The notes beneath the pieces were generated by a model. That model did not search any database and was not told the origin of the DNA. It saw only the letters and a list, made by a program, of their open reading frames with translations. From assembly GCA_003117195.1 (NCBI GenBank), contig BDSI01000122.1, positions 270,030 through 334,029 on the forward strand: 64,000 nucleotides of DNA. Direction: 5' to 3'. The stretch comes from Eudorina sp. 2006-703-Eu-15 (taxonomy: Eukaryota; Chlorophyta; Chlorophyceae; Chlamydomonadales; Volvocaceae). Of the stretch, positions 34,501-48,500 are shown piece by piece; the first letter of the stretch is position 1; each line of letters opens with the position of its first letter. A program made the translations under genes and the position numbers.

Positions 34501-37500
34501 TCAGAACTTGCTGATTTCAAACACATCATCCTCCTCTCCCGGGGTGCACAGCTCCACAAAGTTGACCTTGCCTGCGTTGCCGTGGAGGGGGGCCGGGCGG
34601 GCGGGCGGGTGGGTGCTGGGTGGGTGGGTGGGCAGGTGGGGGGTACCGCACCGGGCGATGAAGAGGAAGGAAGGACCGGGTCCGGGGGGACACGAACGGC
34701 CCCAAGCTGTCCAGATCGATACCGTTTCCCTATCCCACACAGCCCACACAGACCACCTGTAGTTCAAATCGCCTGTTCAAACGCAAAACGTGCCGTATCG
34801 GGCAAGGAAACAACACGCCAGGTACCGTCCCGCCGACAGCGCAATTCGCGTTCGACCGCAACCCGGGTATCCCCCCCCACACACACACACCGGCCAGCCC
34901 GGCACCCCCACCCCCACCCACCCAGCGACCGCATGTCGAGCTGCATGAGCGGGTTTTGCGGCTGCATGCGGCGAGCTGCCAGCAGGTCCGCCGCGGCCTC
35001 GTCGTAGCGCCGCAGGACCTTGAGGCTCAGGCCGCGGCGCAGCAGCGCGCGCGCGTTGTACGGCTGCAGCTGCAGCACCGCATTGAAGTGCTGCAGCGCG
35101 GTGGCGTGGTCGCCGCTCACCTGTGTGGGGGTGGCGTGGGACGCAGGCAGGGCAGGCGGGATGGGGCGGAGGGGTCCAAGGACGGGGCAGAGGGCAGAAC
35201 CAAGTCGCGCGGGGGTGGCGCGGACGTGTGCGTGGGGGAGGTAGGGGGGGTTCGTTGAGGGCATCGTTGGTGATTCCCGGTGGCACCGCACGGTGGCATC
35301 ATGCCGGCTCCCCCCGGGCGTCATCCCCCGGGGGCCAAGGGACCAGGGGTGCTCGCTGCTTGCACCGCCACACGGGTACCGCGCCCTCAGCGGCACCCAA
35401 CCACGCCTTGCCTCTCCAGTACTGCATCACACCCACCCGCCCCGAACCCCACTCCCACGAACTGACGAGGGCACCCGCACCCGCACCCGCACCCCCGGCC
35501 CAGCCCGAGCTCCCCGATCGCTTATTGTCCGCTCTCCCTGCCCCTCCCTCTTCTCCCCCCCCTTTCTTCCCGCCGGAACCGGCAACCAATCTGCCCGACC
35601 GATGGCTGCCGCCCCTTCAGGCTTCACCCACCTGCCGTACGGAGATGCAAATGTGGACGGTCCGCCCCTCTCCACACACACACCCCTCCTTCAGCCCATC
35701 CCCCCCAGCCCGTGCCCCCGCCACACTCATACACACACACACACGCGTCATCTTGGAGCTGACTACCCGTATGGGGTAATCTATTGGTTCCTGTCATCAT
35801 TGCCATCGGGTTCTAATCTCGCGGCTCAGTTTTCTGCAAAGACTCCAATACACCGCTTGAGCCCCACCGGGGCGACAATGAACAATGCAGGTGGGGCCGG
35901 AGGAGGGCGAGGACACACCGACGATGGACAGCAGCAAACGGCCAACACACAGCCGCAATAAAAAGTCCAACGCCAGCACGGCTCGTAGCGCTACGATGAT
36001 CTCCGAAAAGTACAAACACAGACGCTCCTGCGTCCCAACAGGAGCCACCCGGCTTCAGAACCACAGACGCTCGTCTGTCGTATATTGCAGAAAACCTTGG
36101 TTTTCCTCACAAGCTCGGAAAACCTATACGTTTTCTTTTATACATGCAGACACAGACACACAGACACAACCACACACGGGTTTCTCACTGAAGAAACATG
36201 CCAGCCAGCCCAGCCCGCCCATTCCTCTTCCCCCCTAACCTTCTCGTGATCTGACCCCCGGGGGAGGGGGAAGGCGGGAGGGGGAAAAGGGGGAGCCCAG
36301 TCCGCACCTGACACGCCTTGGCCAGCTCATGCAGGAAGGCGGGGTGACGGGGCATCAGGTCGGCCGCCCGCTGGAACGCCGCCACCGCGTCCGCGGGCCG
36401 ACCGCACCTCGCGTGGGCGCAACCCAGCTGATACCTGGGTGGGGTGGGGTGGGGTGGGGTGTGAGGGGGTGGGGTGGTTGCCGTAGGGTTGGAGCCGGGT
36501 CGCGGGACTGAAATAGCGGTGTGTGTGGTGTGTGCGGTGTGTGCGGTGTGGGTGGAGGCGGGTTGATGACGGCCACGAATCCCACACAGACCCCGCCGCG
36601 TCGCCCTTCCCGGCGGAAGGAGTGGGGACGCTGTCTTTATGGACAGAGGGGGACTTGGAAAGCGCGGTTCAGTGTGTGGGGATGAGAAATAAGATGGTGG
36701 ATGACCCCGCCACCGCCCCGGCGCCCGAGCCCTTCCAGCGCCCCTCTGCCCCCCGCGCAGCCCCGCCCACGCAGGGGGGAGTGGCGAGGTGCGACGAGGC
36801 GGGCACTCACCACAGCGAGGGGCTGAGGTCGGGGGCCCCGGCCCCCGAGGACATGAACTTGCGAGACTCCCACAGCGGCCCCTCGCCCCGCAGACAGCCC
36901 TGGGGGGTGGGGTGGGGTGGGGGGGTGCGGTGGCGGGGTGGGGTGGCGTGGGGGGAGGGAGATCACGGGTGGGGTGGATTCAACAAGTTGGGATGTGGGG
37001 TAGTTCGGGTGGTGGGCGCGAATAACTCGCGAGGGGGGGCCTGGGGTGGGGGGATGGACGATGGGCGATTGAAGCCCTACACCTGAACCGCGAAAGCCTC
37101 CACCGAAAGGAGTAGCAGCTGTCGCTGTCTTCCTTCCCCTCCCCCTTGCCGCCGCCCCGGCCGCCCCCACTCGCCCCGCACAGCTCCGCCGCCCTGGCCA
37201 GGTCGTCCGCCGCCGCCGCCACGTCCCCCGCCTCGAAGGCCAGCTGCGCCCCTCCCCGACTGAAGAGCAGCAGGGCGCTGTCCGGCATCAGATCCAGAGC
37301 CGAGGTCAGGTCATCGATGGCCTGGGGACAAGGGGGGCGGCGGGATGAGCGGGGGCGAGGCGGCGGGTGGGGGGCGGGGGCGAGCGGGCGGGAGGAGGCG
37401 CGTGAGGAGGTTGCAGGGAGAGGGGAAAGGTTGAGAGAGCGCTTGAGACTGCGCGAGGAGGTGAGAGACTGAGCGACCCGGGGGTACAAGACACGAGGCC

Positions 37501-38907
37501 GTGACTGCGGCGGGGCCGGGCGACTGTGCGACACCTCCACACATAAGGACAGGTTGTGGGTGGGCTTCTTGTTAAACACATAAAGACAGGTTGTGGGTGG
37601 GCTTCTTGTTAAACACATAAAGACAGGTTGTGGGTGGGCTTCTTGTTAAACACATAAAGACAGGTTGTGGGCGGGCTTCTTGTTAAACACATAAGGACAG
37701 GTTGTGGGTGGGCTTCTTGTTAAACACATAAGGACAGGTTGTGGGTGGGCTTCTTGTTAAACACATAAGGACAGGTTGTGGGTGGGCTTCTTGTTAAACA
37801 CATAAGGACAGGTTGTGGGTGGGCTTCTTGTTAAACACATAAAGACACACGCACACGGCCTTTCCCGCTCCCCCATTCCACACACTCCAATTACCCCCCA
37901 CCCCACCACCACCACCAACACACACACACACAAGCACACCAATCACCCTCCAGTTCTGATAACATCCCCACCCCCCCCGCCCCCGCCACCCACCTCGGGC
38001 CACAGCCCCATGTCCAGGTAGCAGTGCGCCCGGTCGTAGTAGAAGCGGGTCTCCTGGGGCGCCCTCCGCACCGCCCGGGTCAGGTAGCGCAGGGCGGCGG
38101 GGAACTGCCGCTCCTTGCGGGCCAGGCAGCCGCGCAGGTTGTACACGGAGGCGGGGTCCTGACCGTGGGGGGGGGAAGAGGGGAAGCGGTGGGGGGAGGC
38201 CAGGAGGAGGGTGCAGGAGATTGATAGACATAGTAGGGGAAGGAGGGGGTAGGGGGGGGGCCAGGAGGAGGGGTATGGGAAATTGGAGGGGCAGGAAGGG
38301 GGGAGGGGGACGCAGTCCAGAGTGTGGTGTGGTGTGGTGTGGTGTGGTGTGGTGTGGTGTGGTGTGGTGTGGGATGGGATGGGATGGCCCCTTGATGCCA
38401 TCAGGCGGCAATGATGACAGCGGCCTGGCCCCTCCCCCTCCCCCCCGGCACGCCCTGGGGCGGCTCTACCCACGACACAACACACTCCCGGCTCGGGCGT
38501 CGCCCAGTTTATGGGCCTGGCGGGAACCCCCATGAGGGGGCACCCCAGGTGCTGCAAGGAAATGAGGGAGGGCGGCAATCCCAGGCCCACGAGGCACTGG
38601 CGCTGCACGGGGCCCAGCCGAAGACGAGACGGCATGGCTGAGGCCTTTGTTTTCGTAGAGGTACCGCGGTGCTTTCCAGGCCGCGCGAGTGCTCTAGGTC
38701 GAGCAAGGGGGGATGCGGCCCCTCACGCCCCTCTCCCTCCCCCGCAAAGGGAGGAGAGTGCTTCTTCGGCGGTCTTTCCGTTAGGGCTGGGTTAGCAGCC
38801 CTTGGCCAGCGCCAGGCCCGGTCTCATATGTAACAACCACACACACAGACACACACAGACACACACAGACACACAGACACACACACGGCGGGCGGGTTGC
38901 AATTCTA

Positions 38908-38983
<76 letters not shown>

Positions 38984-41900
38984 CCGTGGCAGCCGTTTGT
39001 CGTCCCGCCCACCTGGCCGTTGAGTCGCGCCATTCGGAGGCTCTCCCGCAGCAGGGTGGGCAGGTGGGCGGCCACAGCGGACTGGGCGAGCGCAAAGTAG
39101 AGGCGGGCGGAGATGGCGGGCGGCTGCTCGCCCTCCGACCGTACGATGGCGAGCGCCTCCTTGAGCGCGGGTACGGCATCCGTGTGCCGGTCGAGGTCCT
39201 GCGCGGGGGGGAGCAAGGCGGGGCGGGAGGGGGGTTCGGGGGTGCGGCCGGAGGGGGGGAGGGAAGGAGAGGCGTGGAGCACGGGGGGTGGGGTGGGGGG
39301 TGTGTGTGTATAGCAGGGCACACCCGCCCGCATACCCCGGATACGCGATATGCGTACCCTTACCCTTACCAGGGCCGCGTCTGCGCGTGATGGGATGGCT
39401 GGGATGGGAAGTGGACGGGTTTGATACCTTGATGCGGCATAACGGCGGCCGAGTGCGGGTGATGATCCCGGTGGGGGTCCCGGGATGGGGTCCCCGGACC
39501 GGTCACCCAGGGTCAGGGTCAGGGTCCACCTCGCGGCGCCTCCCTCCGCCCCACACCTCCACACCTTCCCCCAGCACCTCCCTACGGGGCAGGCGGGCAC
39601 GGGTAACCTGCCCCTCAGCGCGCCCCCTCGCGTCCCCAACCCTCCCCGCAACCCCGGCGTACCCCTCTCCTTCGCCCCACGCCCCATGAACATGTATACC
39701 AATTTCCCGTATCCCCTCTCACCTCGGCGCCCTTCCCCCCCGCCTTCCGCCCTCCGCGCCCTCCGTCCCCGCCCTCCGCGCCCTCCCCCCCACACACACA
39801 CCTGCAGCACCCTGCCCCTGGCCTCCATGACCCTCCAGTCGCGGGGCTGCAGCGCCGCCGCCGCGTCCAGCCTCGTGATGGCCTCGCTGTGCTCCCCCCG
39901 CAGGTGCAGCACCAGCCCCAGGTGGTACAGCGCGTGGAAGTAGCGGGGGTTGCGCTTCAGGGCCTTTGGGAGGGGGGGGGTAGGGTGGATAAGGGGGGGG
40001 AGGAGGGGGTGGATAAGGGGGATAAGGGGGGGAGGGGGGTTAGGGGGAATACGGGGGGTTTAAGGGGGCGATAAGGGGGGAGGGTCAAGGTAAGCGTTGG
40101 GGTAGGCGGGGAAGGGGCATGAGGGGGATTGGCAGGAGCTGCGGCCAGGGGGAAATAAGAAATTGGTAGACAGACATGTTCAAACTGCGCTGCTGCCAAG
40201 GGGGCAGAAGAAAGGGGGAGGCGACCCGGCGTCTTGGTTGACCTATGAGGGTGGGGCAGTTGAAGGGGCGGGGGGGCACTTGACACTCTTAGGGTGGCGT
40301 GTGGGGGAGGGGACCCGGGTCCACGAGGTAAAGGTAACGATAAGGGGGTGCCTGCCAGGCGTCCAGGGGGGCAGGGGGGGAGAGATGGGACATCGGTGGA
40401 CGCGATCAGAGGTGCGGGGCAGGGCGGGGGGGAAAGAGGGATTGGTGGGTGGGCGGGGGATGGACGTGCGGCGGTGGATTCGGTGGATTCGGTGGATTCG
40501 GTGGATTTGTCCCGGGCCCGGGCGAGGGCGAGGGCGAGGGCGAGGGCGAGGGCGAGGGCGAGGGCGAGGGCGAGGGCGAGGGCGAGGGCGAGGGCGAGGG
40601 CGAGGGCGAGGGCGAGGGCGAGGGCGAGGGCGAGGGCGAGGGCGAGGGCGAGGGCGAGGGCGAGGGCGAGGGCGAGGGCGAGGGCGAGGGCGAGGGCGAG
40701 GGCGAGGGCGAGGGCGAGGGCGAGGGCGAGGGCGAGGGCGAGGGCGAGGGCGAGGGCGAGGGCGAGGGCGAGGGCGAGGGCGAGGGCGAGGGCGAGGGCG
40801 AGGGCGAGGGCGAGGGCGAGGGCCCTGGCGATTGCTGCCCCACCAGGTTGTCCCAGGCGATGGCCTCCTCGTCCTGGCCGCTGCGGGCGCACACCACCGC
40901 CTGGTAGTAGGGGTAGTGCGCGTGGTGGGGGTTGGCGGCCTGGGCGGCGTCCAGGTCGGATGAGGCCTCGGACAGCCGGCCCAGGGCCAGGAGCAGCAGG
41001 CCGCTGCAGGGGGAGAGGGAGGGGAGGGAGGGGAGGGAGGGAGGGGAAGGGAGGGAGGGAAAGGGGGGTGGGTTGCGGACGGAAGGAGGGGCGGGCGGCG
41101 GATGGGACGGACCGATACAGGGGAGGTGCGGATGGGCAAGCAGAGACAAGGCGTGCCCTCCGCCTCACCACCCCTACCCCCTTCCCCTGCCCTCCCCTGC
41201 CCTCCCCTGCCCTCCCTCCCCCTTACACACTGCGGTGCGGTGCGGTGCAGTGCGGTGCGGTGCAGCTGGTTTCTTCACGAAACACACACCCGCACACCCG
41301 CACCCTCACACCCGCACCCGCACACCCGCACACACACTTGCACCCGCACACACACCCGCACACACACCCGCACCCGCACCCGCCCCACGCCCCCGCACCC
41401 CCGCACCCGCCCCCGCACCCCCGCACCGGTTGTACTCGATCTCTCCGTCCTCGATCTCGCGGTCGTGGACCACCGCCGCCCCCGGCAGCCGCGGCTCGTG
41501 CAGCATCACCAGCAGCAGCCCCCCGGGCACATCACCGCCCTCCCCCACATCCAGGGCGGTGGTGTCTTGAGGGCAGGAGCGGACCAGAGGCGGCGGGGAG
41601 CAAGAGGAGGGGAGGGGGAGGAGGCGGGTTGTTGGTGCGGTTTCGCGGTCTTGACTGACAAGAGGGGGGAAGCCGCAGGGGGCAAGCAACGGGGGATCGG
41701 CGGAGAGTCGGGGGGAGGTCGGTCATCGGGGGCCGGCGGGCGGAATAGGGGGGAGGGGGGAAGGGGGGGGTAGAGGACGTGGGTGGACATGTTCATACAC
41801 TGCGCTGCTGCTGCCAGAGCAAACGGTCCGGTGAGGCATCGACCACACCAGAGGAGGCGAGGGGAGGAGGGGACGGGGGCGGCACGCGGCAGGGCTCACC

Positions 41901-44900
41901 CATCGGGGCGGCGGGAGGGACAGGGGTGGGGTGGGGTGGGGGGCAGAGGAGAGGGGAGGGGACGGGGTGGGGGTGGGGGTGGGGGGAGGGGACGCAGTAG
42001 GGGTGGGGGCCTGTCAGCGCTCACCCATGTCCAGCTCCTCCCGGCCGTACCGCTCCACCTGATCCCGCGGAACACCTCTGGCACTGCAGCCGCCGCCGCC
42101 TCCCGCCGCCGCCGCCGCGGCCGCCGCGGCCTTGCGCCTGGCGGTGAGGGTCTTCTGGTTGGCGATGGCCCGGTCGAACCCCCGCAGCGCCTGGGGGGTT
42201 GGCGCCGGTGGGAGGTAGGGGTGGCGGGGGGGCAGGGTGCGTGTGTGGAAAAAGATGGGTGTGTGGGTGTTCACTTGAAACAAGAAATAAACCCGAAGAA
42301 CGGGTGTGTGCGCTGACAGCTCAGTCTCTGTGATGTTGTCCACCCTGCCCCTTGCCGCCCGAGCTGAGGCAGGACACTGCTGCTGGTGCTGCTGGTGCTG
42401 CTGCAGCTGGTGCTGCTGGTGATGTGTGCGGGAAGGGTCAAGGGGGGCGCAGACGACGGCCGGACGAACGGGCGGCGAGGCGCGTGTGGGCGGGCGGGCG
42501 GACGAGTGAGTGAGTGGGTGGGGGGTATACTTGGTGGGCAGCCTGGGCATTTCAAGTCATAAACTGCGCCATGGGTAGGGGTGAGAGTGGCAGGGTGTTG
42601 GGTGGCTACCTCTACCCCCCCCCCGCCTACAAGGTGGACATCGTCACTTCGCTGGAGATCCTGGTACAGTCGAGTCTCTACCGGATATTCGCTCTGGCAG
42701 CAGCGCAGTATAAATATGTCCACCAATTTCCTATACCACCCCCCCACCTGGTCCAGCATGGCCTTCTGCTCGGGGTCCCACACCGTCTGCACGTCGTTGT
42801 ACCGCACAACGTCCACCGCCCACTGCCGCGGGTTGGCGGGCAGGTACACGATGGGAAGGTCGGCGGCGGCCGCGGAGGAGGACAGGCCGCCCGCCCCCGC
42901 CACATCATCATCATCGTCGTCGGAGCTGCTGGAGGGGGCATCGCCGCCGCCGCCGATGCCATCGCCGCCGCCGTTGCCCTCGCCGCCGCCGCCGCCGCCG
43001 CCGCCCCCTGGGTCGGGGACTCTGGAGCGGCCCCGCGGCGGCGGCTGCGGTTGGCGGCGCCGGGCGGAGGGTTCGTGGGGGGTGCGGGTCTGTGGGGGGG
43101 GGGTGGGGACAAGCGCCGGGGAGGGGTAGGGCGACGAGCCATTGGTTTGGTGGGGTGGCCGCGAGGCCCAAGAGGGGAACGGGAGGCTGCGGAGGCAGCG
43201 GGCGAGGCAGCGGGCAGGGCGGGGCGGGGGGGGGGGTATAGGAAATTGGTGGACATATTTATACTGCGCTGCTGCCAGAGCGAATATCCGGTAGAGACTC
43301 GACTGTACCAGGATCTCCAGTCAAGTGACGACGTCCACGTCCAGGGATGGGGGGCGGGGGCACACTGACCTCGGGTGGGCTGTATGGGTGCCGTATACGG
43401 TAGGTACCATCACCACATCAACAAAATGAAACACGTGCTGAGGTGCTGCCTGTGCAGGTGTGTCGGTGTGTCGGTGTGCGGCCGGGCAGGGGCCCCAGGG
43501 CTCCCAACCGGGGGGGGGGGCCTCGGCCACTCTTTTGCGCTCGTCTGGGGGACTGCCGTATCTTGGACGACAACAGACTTGGGAAGTGGGTGGACGACAG
43601 GATGGGGGTGCGTGGGTGCGGGGGGAGAGGGGGCTGCTGTAATCGGTCATTGTTTCGCGATTTCGCTGTCTTGATTGACAAAAGGGGGCTGCTGCGTTCG
43701 AGATCAGCCGCGGGGGCAGGGGGAGGAGGGGCAGGGGTTAAATTGAAGAAAGAAATAAACCCGAAGAACGAACCCAGGCAGGCAGGGGGGGGCCAGGCAG
43801 GTAGAAATGAAGAGAACTGCCCTGCGCGCTGGGGACCTGGGGACCGCAGACTCGATCCGCATCCCAGATGGACATGCCTCCCCCGGCCCCTCCCCCTTTC
43901 CCCTCTTTTGTCAATAAAGATAGTGAAATCGCGAACAAAACACCGATTCCACTCCCCCTCCCCCCTCCCCTCGCCCCCAACCTCCCAACACTGGCCTTGG
44001 GCGGTGGCAGCAGCGGCCCCTGATCCGCCGCCACGTTCTCGTCCAGCAGGGCCGCCAGCGGGGGGAGCGACACGGACGAGGAGGGGGAGGGGGAGGGGGG
44101 CCGCCCGCTGGAGGAGGGCCTTAGGGGGCAAAGACGGGGAGGGGGAGGGGACGGGGAGGGCAGCAGGGAGGGGACACAGCGGCATGGTAGTCGGGTCGTA
44201 CCGGGGGAGGATGAGAAGCAGGGGGGAGGCGGCAGGAGGGCAAAACCGTGGGGGAGGAGGCGCAGGTAGTCGGCGGCGCTTGGCTGCCGGGGAGCGAAAA
44301 GGTCGGCGAGGAGTGTAGGGCGAACGGTTCGACAGGACAGAGCACGAGGACAAGGGTTTTCGACTCCGCGCGAGGCGGCGTTTGACACACACGGGTCGGC
44401 CAACGCCCCGCCCCTTTCTTTGGGGGTGCGGCGGCCGGGCACCCACCCCACCCCACCCCAACCCAACCCAACCCAACCCAGCCTGCATACGCGCAGCGGC
44501 CGGCGAGCCAGCGTCACCTTCGAACCCATTTTTGGGGGGGGGAGGGGGAGGGGGAGGGAACGAGGGCCACTCGGTATCAACTCTCCACCTCCAGGGAGGG
44601 TTGTATGCAGGGGCCGCTGAGGAAGGGGGCACGTCCTTGCAAGTTGTTACGGCAGTTTGTAACCCCCAGATCCCCCCCTTCCCCCCCTTCCCCACCCCAC
44701 CTGGGTGCGCTGTCGGAGGGCCGGTCCCCCAACGACGTCGCTGACGACCCCGAACCGGGGGGCAGGCACGCGGCGGAGGCGGCGGAGGCGGCCGCCGCCG
44801 CCGGCCACGCCACCGCCGGGGCAGCCCCCGCGGCGGCGGCCTCACGCGCCTGCCGTACAATGGCGGCCAGGCTGGGTCGGGCCGGCGCCGGCGACGCGGC

Positions 44901-45467
44901 TCCCGACTTCCGGGAGGGCGGACCGCTGCCTGGGTACGGCAAAGGACATGCACGACGGTACGACACGGCGATGAAAGAGGGCATTACGACCCCCCCCTGA
45001 CTTTGTGCGGATGGGCATTGAGCGACGATCTATGGCGATGGCGACGACCGATGGCGATGGCGATGGCGAGGCCACCCCCGGGATCCAACCCTGGAGCGGG
45101 ATAGACACAGGCCGGAACACAGTGCCCTCCCACGTGGCTGGCCCTCTCACGTCAGTCCCCCCGGCAGACCCGCGTCCCACTTCCCCCGCGTTCACCGTTT
45201 TGAATGGCCTCCACATGCACACGGTGGACCCACACAGTCCATATACCTCAGTCTTGACTCATCAGCACAACAGCGATCAAACCAGACACACACGCGCACG
45301 CGCGCCCGGCCCCCCCTCACCGTTCTCCATGAACGCACCCGCTCCCTCCCTCCCTCCTTCCCACCTCGCCCTCGACCTGAACCGCGACCTACCCTCCGCG
45401 CCCAGGCCGCCGCCTCCGCCTCCGCCCTCGCCCCCAAACGCCCCGCTGCCGGTCCCCCGCCTCGCCC

Positions 45468-45500
<33 letters not shown>

Positions 45501-48500
45501 CCCGCCGCCGGAACGACCCGGTCGCCAGCGCGGCCGCCCGCGCGCGCTGCTGTTTGAGGGAGGCGGCCCGTGTGGCGGCGTTGGAGTCGTCAAAGTCCGA
45601 AGTGACGGCGAGGTAGGCGGCGAGTGCGGCGTTGTTGGCGGCGGAGGCGGAGGCGGTCTGCTGGTGGGCCACCACGGAGAAGAGGTCCAGGGCCTTGAGG
45701 TAGCGCCGCTTGGACAGGTAGAGCACACCCAGGACCGTCTGGATTGGGGGGGGTGGCGGGAAGGGGAGGGCAGGGGAAGGGGGGGCGCGGGGGCAGGTGC
45801 GGCGGGAGGCAAGAGGGAGGGAGGGGGTGATGGAAGGAGTTGGATGATTGGCCGCCCTCCCCTTCCCCTTCCCCTCCTTCCCCTCCCTGGAGGCGGCTGC
45901 CCCTGCTGAGCGACCCGCCTGCGCCGAGCAGCAGCAGCCGCAGCAGCTGCCGCAGCAGCCGCAGCAGCTGCCGCAGCAGCCGCAGCAGCTGCGCACCCGC
46001 AGACCGCTGCGGCCTGGCGGGTGACCGCTGCTGTGGATGAGGTTGGCGAATGGGACGGAGACGGTGACCGAGACGGGGATGGGGATGGGAGCACATTGAG
46101 GGGCTGCTGGACGGGAGGGGGAGGCACGGGAGGGAAGGGTGAGGGAGGAGGAGGAGGCGGGAGGTCCCTCCCCCCGTCCCCCCATGACCCCGCTCCCCCC
46201 TTCTCCGGTCCCCCCTTTTCTCGCTGTCACCGATGACCCGCGGGGTCCGCTGTAACATCCTAATAATAACCCCCAAACCCCCCCCAGCTTGAATATTTCT
46301 ACCAATTTCCTCTACCCCCCACCCCACCCCGCCCAACCGCCCCCCAGATCCCCACCCGGACAGTCATGCTGGCGGTGCTCTGCAGCAGTGCCGCCTCCAG
46401 GTCCTGTACCGCGGCCTCCACGTGGCCCAACATCCTGAGAAAAGGGTCGAGGGAGGGGGAGGGGTGGCGGCGTGGGGGTCGGGGGCGGGTTTGGGCCGGG
46501 TTCGGGTAGGCCTGCGCAGGATCGGGTCGAATGGGTTGGGTTGGGTTGGGTTGAGTGCGGGATGTGTGTTCGAGGGAAGGGCTGGGCTGCATGCCCTAGC
46601 GGAAAATGGGGTATTCCCAAAGATCACGACAGCCCCTCCCCTAGGTCCCCGGCCCCCAGCCAGATGGGCAACGCCACCGCCACCGCCCACCCACCGCCAG
46701 CTGCCCCCGCCCCCCGCCCCAAGCCATTGCGCCCATATACCAAAACACCCCTCGCCTCCCGGCCCTTAAACCCACCCACCCACCCACTCCTTGACGCCGC
46801 GCGCCGCTCCCTCCCCCACCAACCCATCCACCCATTCAGACGCCCCCGGTCGCCTCCGCCCCGCGGCCCCCCCCCTTCCCGTCCCCCCCCCCTTTCCGTC
46901 CCCTGCTGCCGTACTTGTGGCAGTACCCCCGGTTGAAGAGGGTCTCAAACACCGGCTGCCCCGCCGCCCGCAGCAGCGGCAGCGCCGCCGAGTACTCGTC
47001 CCGGGCCTCCGAGAAGCTGCCCAGCCGCTCCTTCAGCATCGCCCGCGACACCGCGTATTGGGGGTTCTGCAGCGGGGAAAGGGGGGAGGAGTGGCGACTT
47101 TTGTGATTAATTATTGACAAAAAGTGGGAGCGGCCGGGTAGGTGGGGGCTGTGTGCATGTGTGCATGTGTTTAACAAGAAGCCCACCCATGCATGTGTGC
47201 ATGTGTGCGTAGCGAGCAAACCACCCGCCCGAACCACCCGGGCCCATGAACCCAGGCCCGTAAACCTGCCATGCACTTGCAAGCGCAGGGCCGGAAGCGG
47301 CAGTGACTGAGGGCGGACTCGGAGCCGTGCGTAGGTGTGCGCAGGGCGTCAAGGAAGGTCCAATCCGGAATGCGCCCCGGGCTCACCCCGGCTACCCCCC
47401 CCCCTCCGCACCGCCTCACCCCGGCTACCCCCCCCCCCGACCGCCTCACCGTGGGCTCCCCCCGCACCGCCTCGCCCATGTCCTCCAGCGCCGCCTCCAG
47501 CTGCCCCAGGGCCGCCAGCACCCGGGAGCGGGCGGCTCTGTAGGCGGGGCAGTCCTTCAGCCGCACCACCTCGTTGTACCTGGCGGGAGGAGGGGAGAGG
47601 GGGGGGGCAGAGGCGGGGGGGGGGGCAGAGGCGAGGAGGGGGACAGAGGCGGGGAGGAGGCTAGGAAAGAAAGACCAGACCCAGAAACAGGGGAGGGGGC
47701 AGGAGGGGAGGGGGCAGGAGGGGCCGCGTTGCTCTCTCTATATGTACATCAACACATATATTTAATACGTCCTACTTCGACGGCGGCGTCGGTCATCCGG
47801 ACAACTAATACGCAATCGGTGATTGTTTCGCGATCTCGCTGTCTTTTTTGGACAAAAAGGGGGCAGAAGGGGCCGGGGGCGAGTGGAGGGCTGGGAGCGA
47901 CAAGCGCAGGGGTTGCAAAGGAACGACCCGGAGGAGCCGGGAGACCCGCAGACCCGCCCCCGACTGCACCCCCCGACTGCACCCCCCGACTGCACCCCCC
48001 GACTGCACTGCGGTGCGGCACCTCGCGCCGCGCTGGCTGCGGCGGGATGGTTTCCAATGCCCATGTACGGCGGCCCGCACCAACCCGGCGACCCCGCAGC
48101 GCGCGCCTCCCCCCGCTCCTGCCAGCCCATGCCCCCATCACCAGCTTCCCGGCTTCAGACCAATCCGGTTCCTTCGAACCCAGTTGTCCCTGGCGCCGTA
48201 TGTGCTTGCCCTCGCCCCGGCCCCCCTCCCCCTCTGCCCCCCACACACGCACACGCACGCACGCACGCACATTAACACAAGCACGCACACCGCGTCTCGG
48301 CAACGGTTGTCGGTAATGTTGGGTTCCGGATGTCATCATGCACGTCAACGGTCACACGCTGGACTCCTCGTTATCCGCAGCTCCGGTTTCTATGTACGGT
48401 ACACACGCGCACCGGAAGCCCTCCCTCCCTCCCTCCCTCTCTCCCTCCCTCCCTGCCCCTGTCGTTCCTCCCTGCCCCCGTCGTTCCTCCCGCCGCCCGC

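Noticed and set aside
37540..37852. CRISPR-like regular repeat
   Set aside because: The 37-bp units are directly adjacent, with no unique spacers, in an intron of a eukaryotic gene. It is a satellite.
39957..41171. 404-codon minus frame rich in Ala-Leu dipeptides and companion frames
   Set aside because: Artefact of the GAGGGC hexamer, which has no stop in any frame. Real exons 41003-40844 and 39963-39802 use splice sites on either side.
43089..43368. Plus-strand open frame across the family A repeat
   Set aside because: It runs through the inverted repeat and the reverse of a TPR exon; no domain and no splice continuity.
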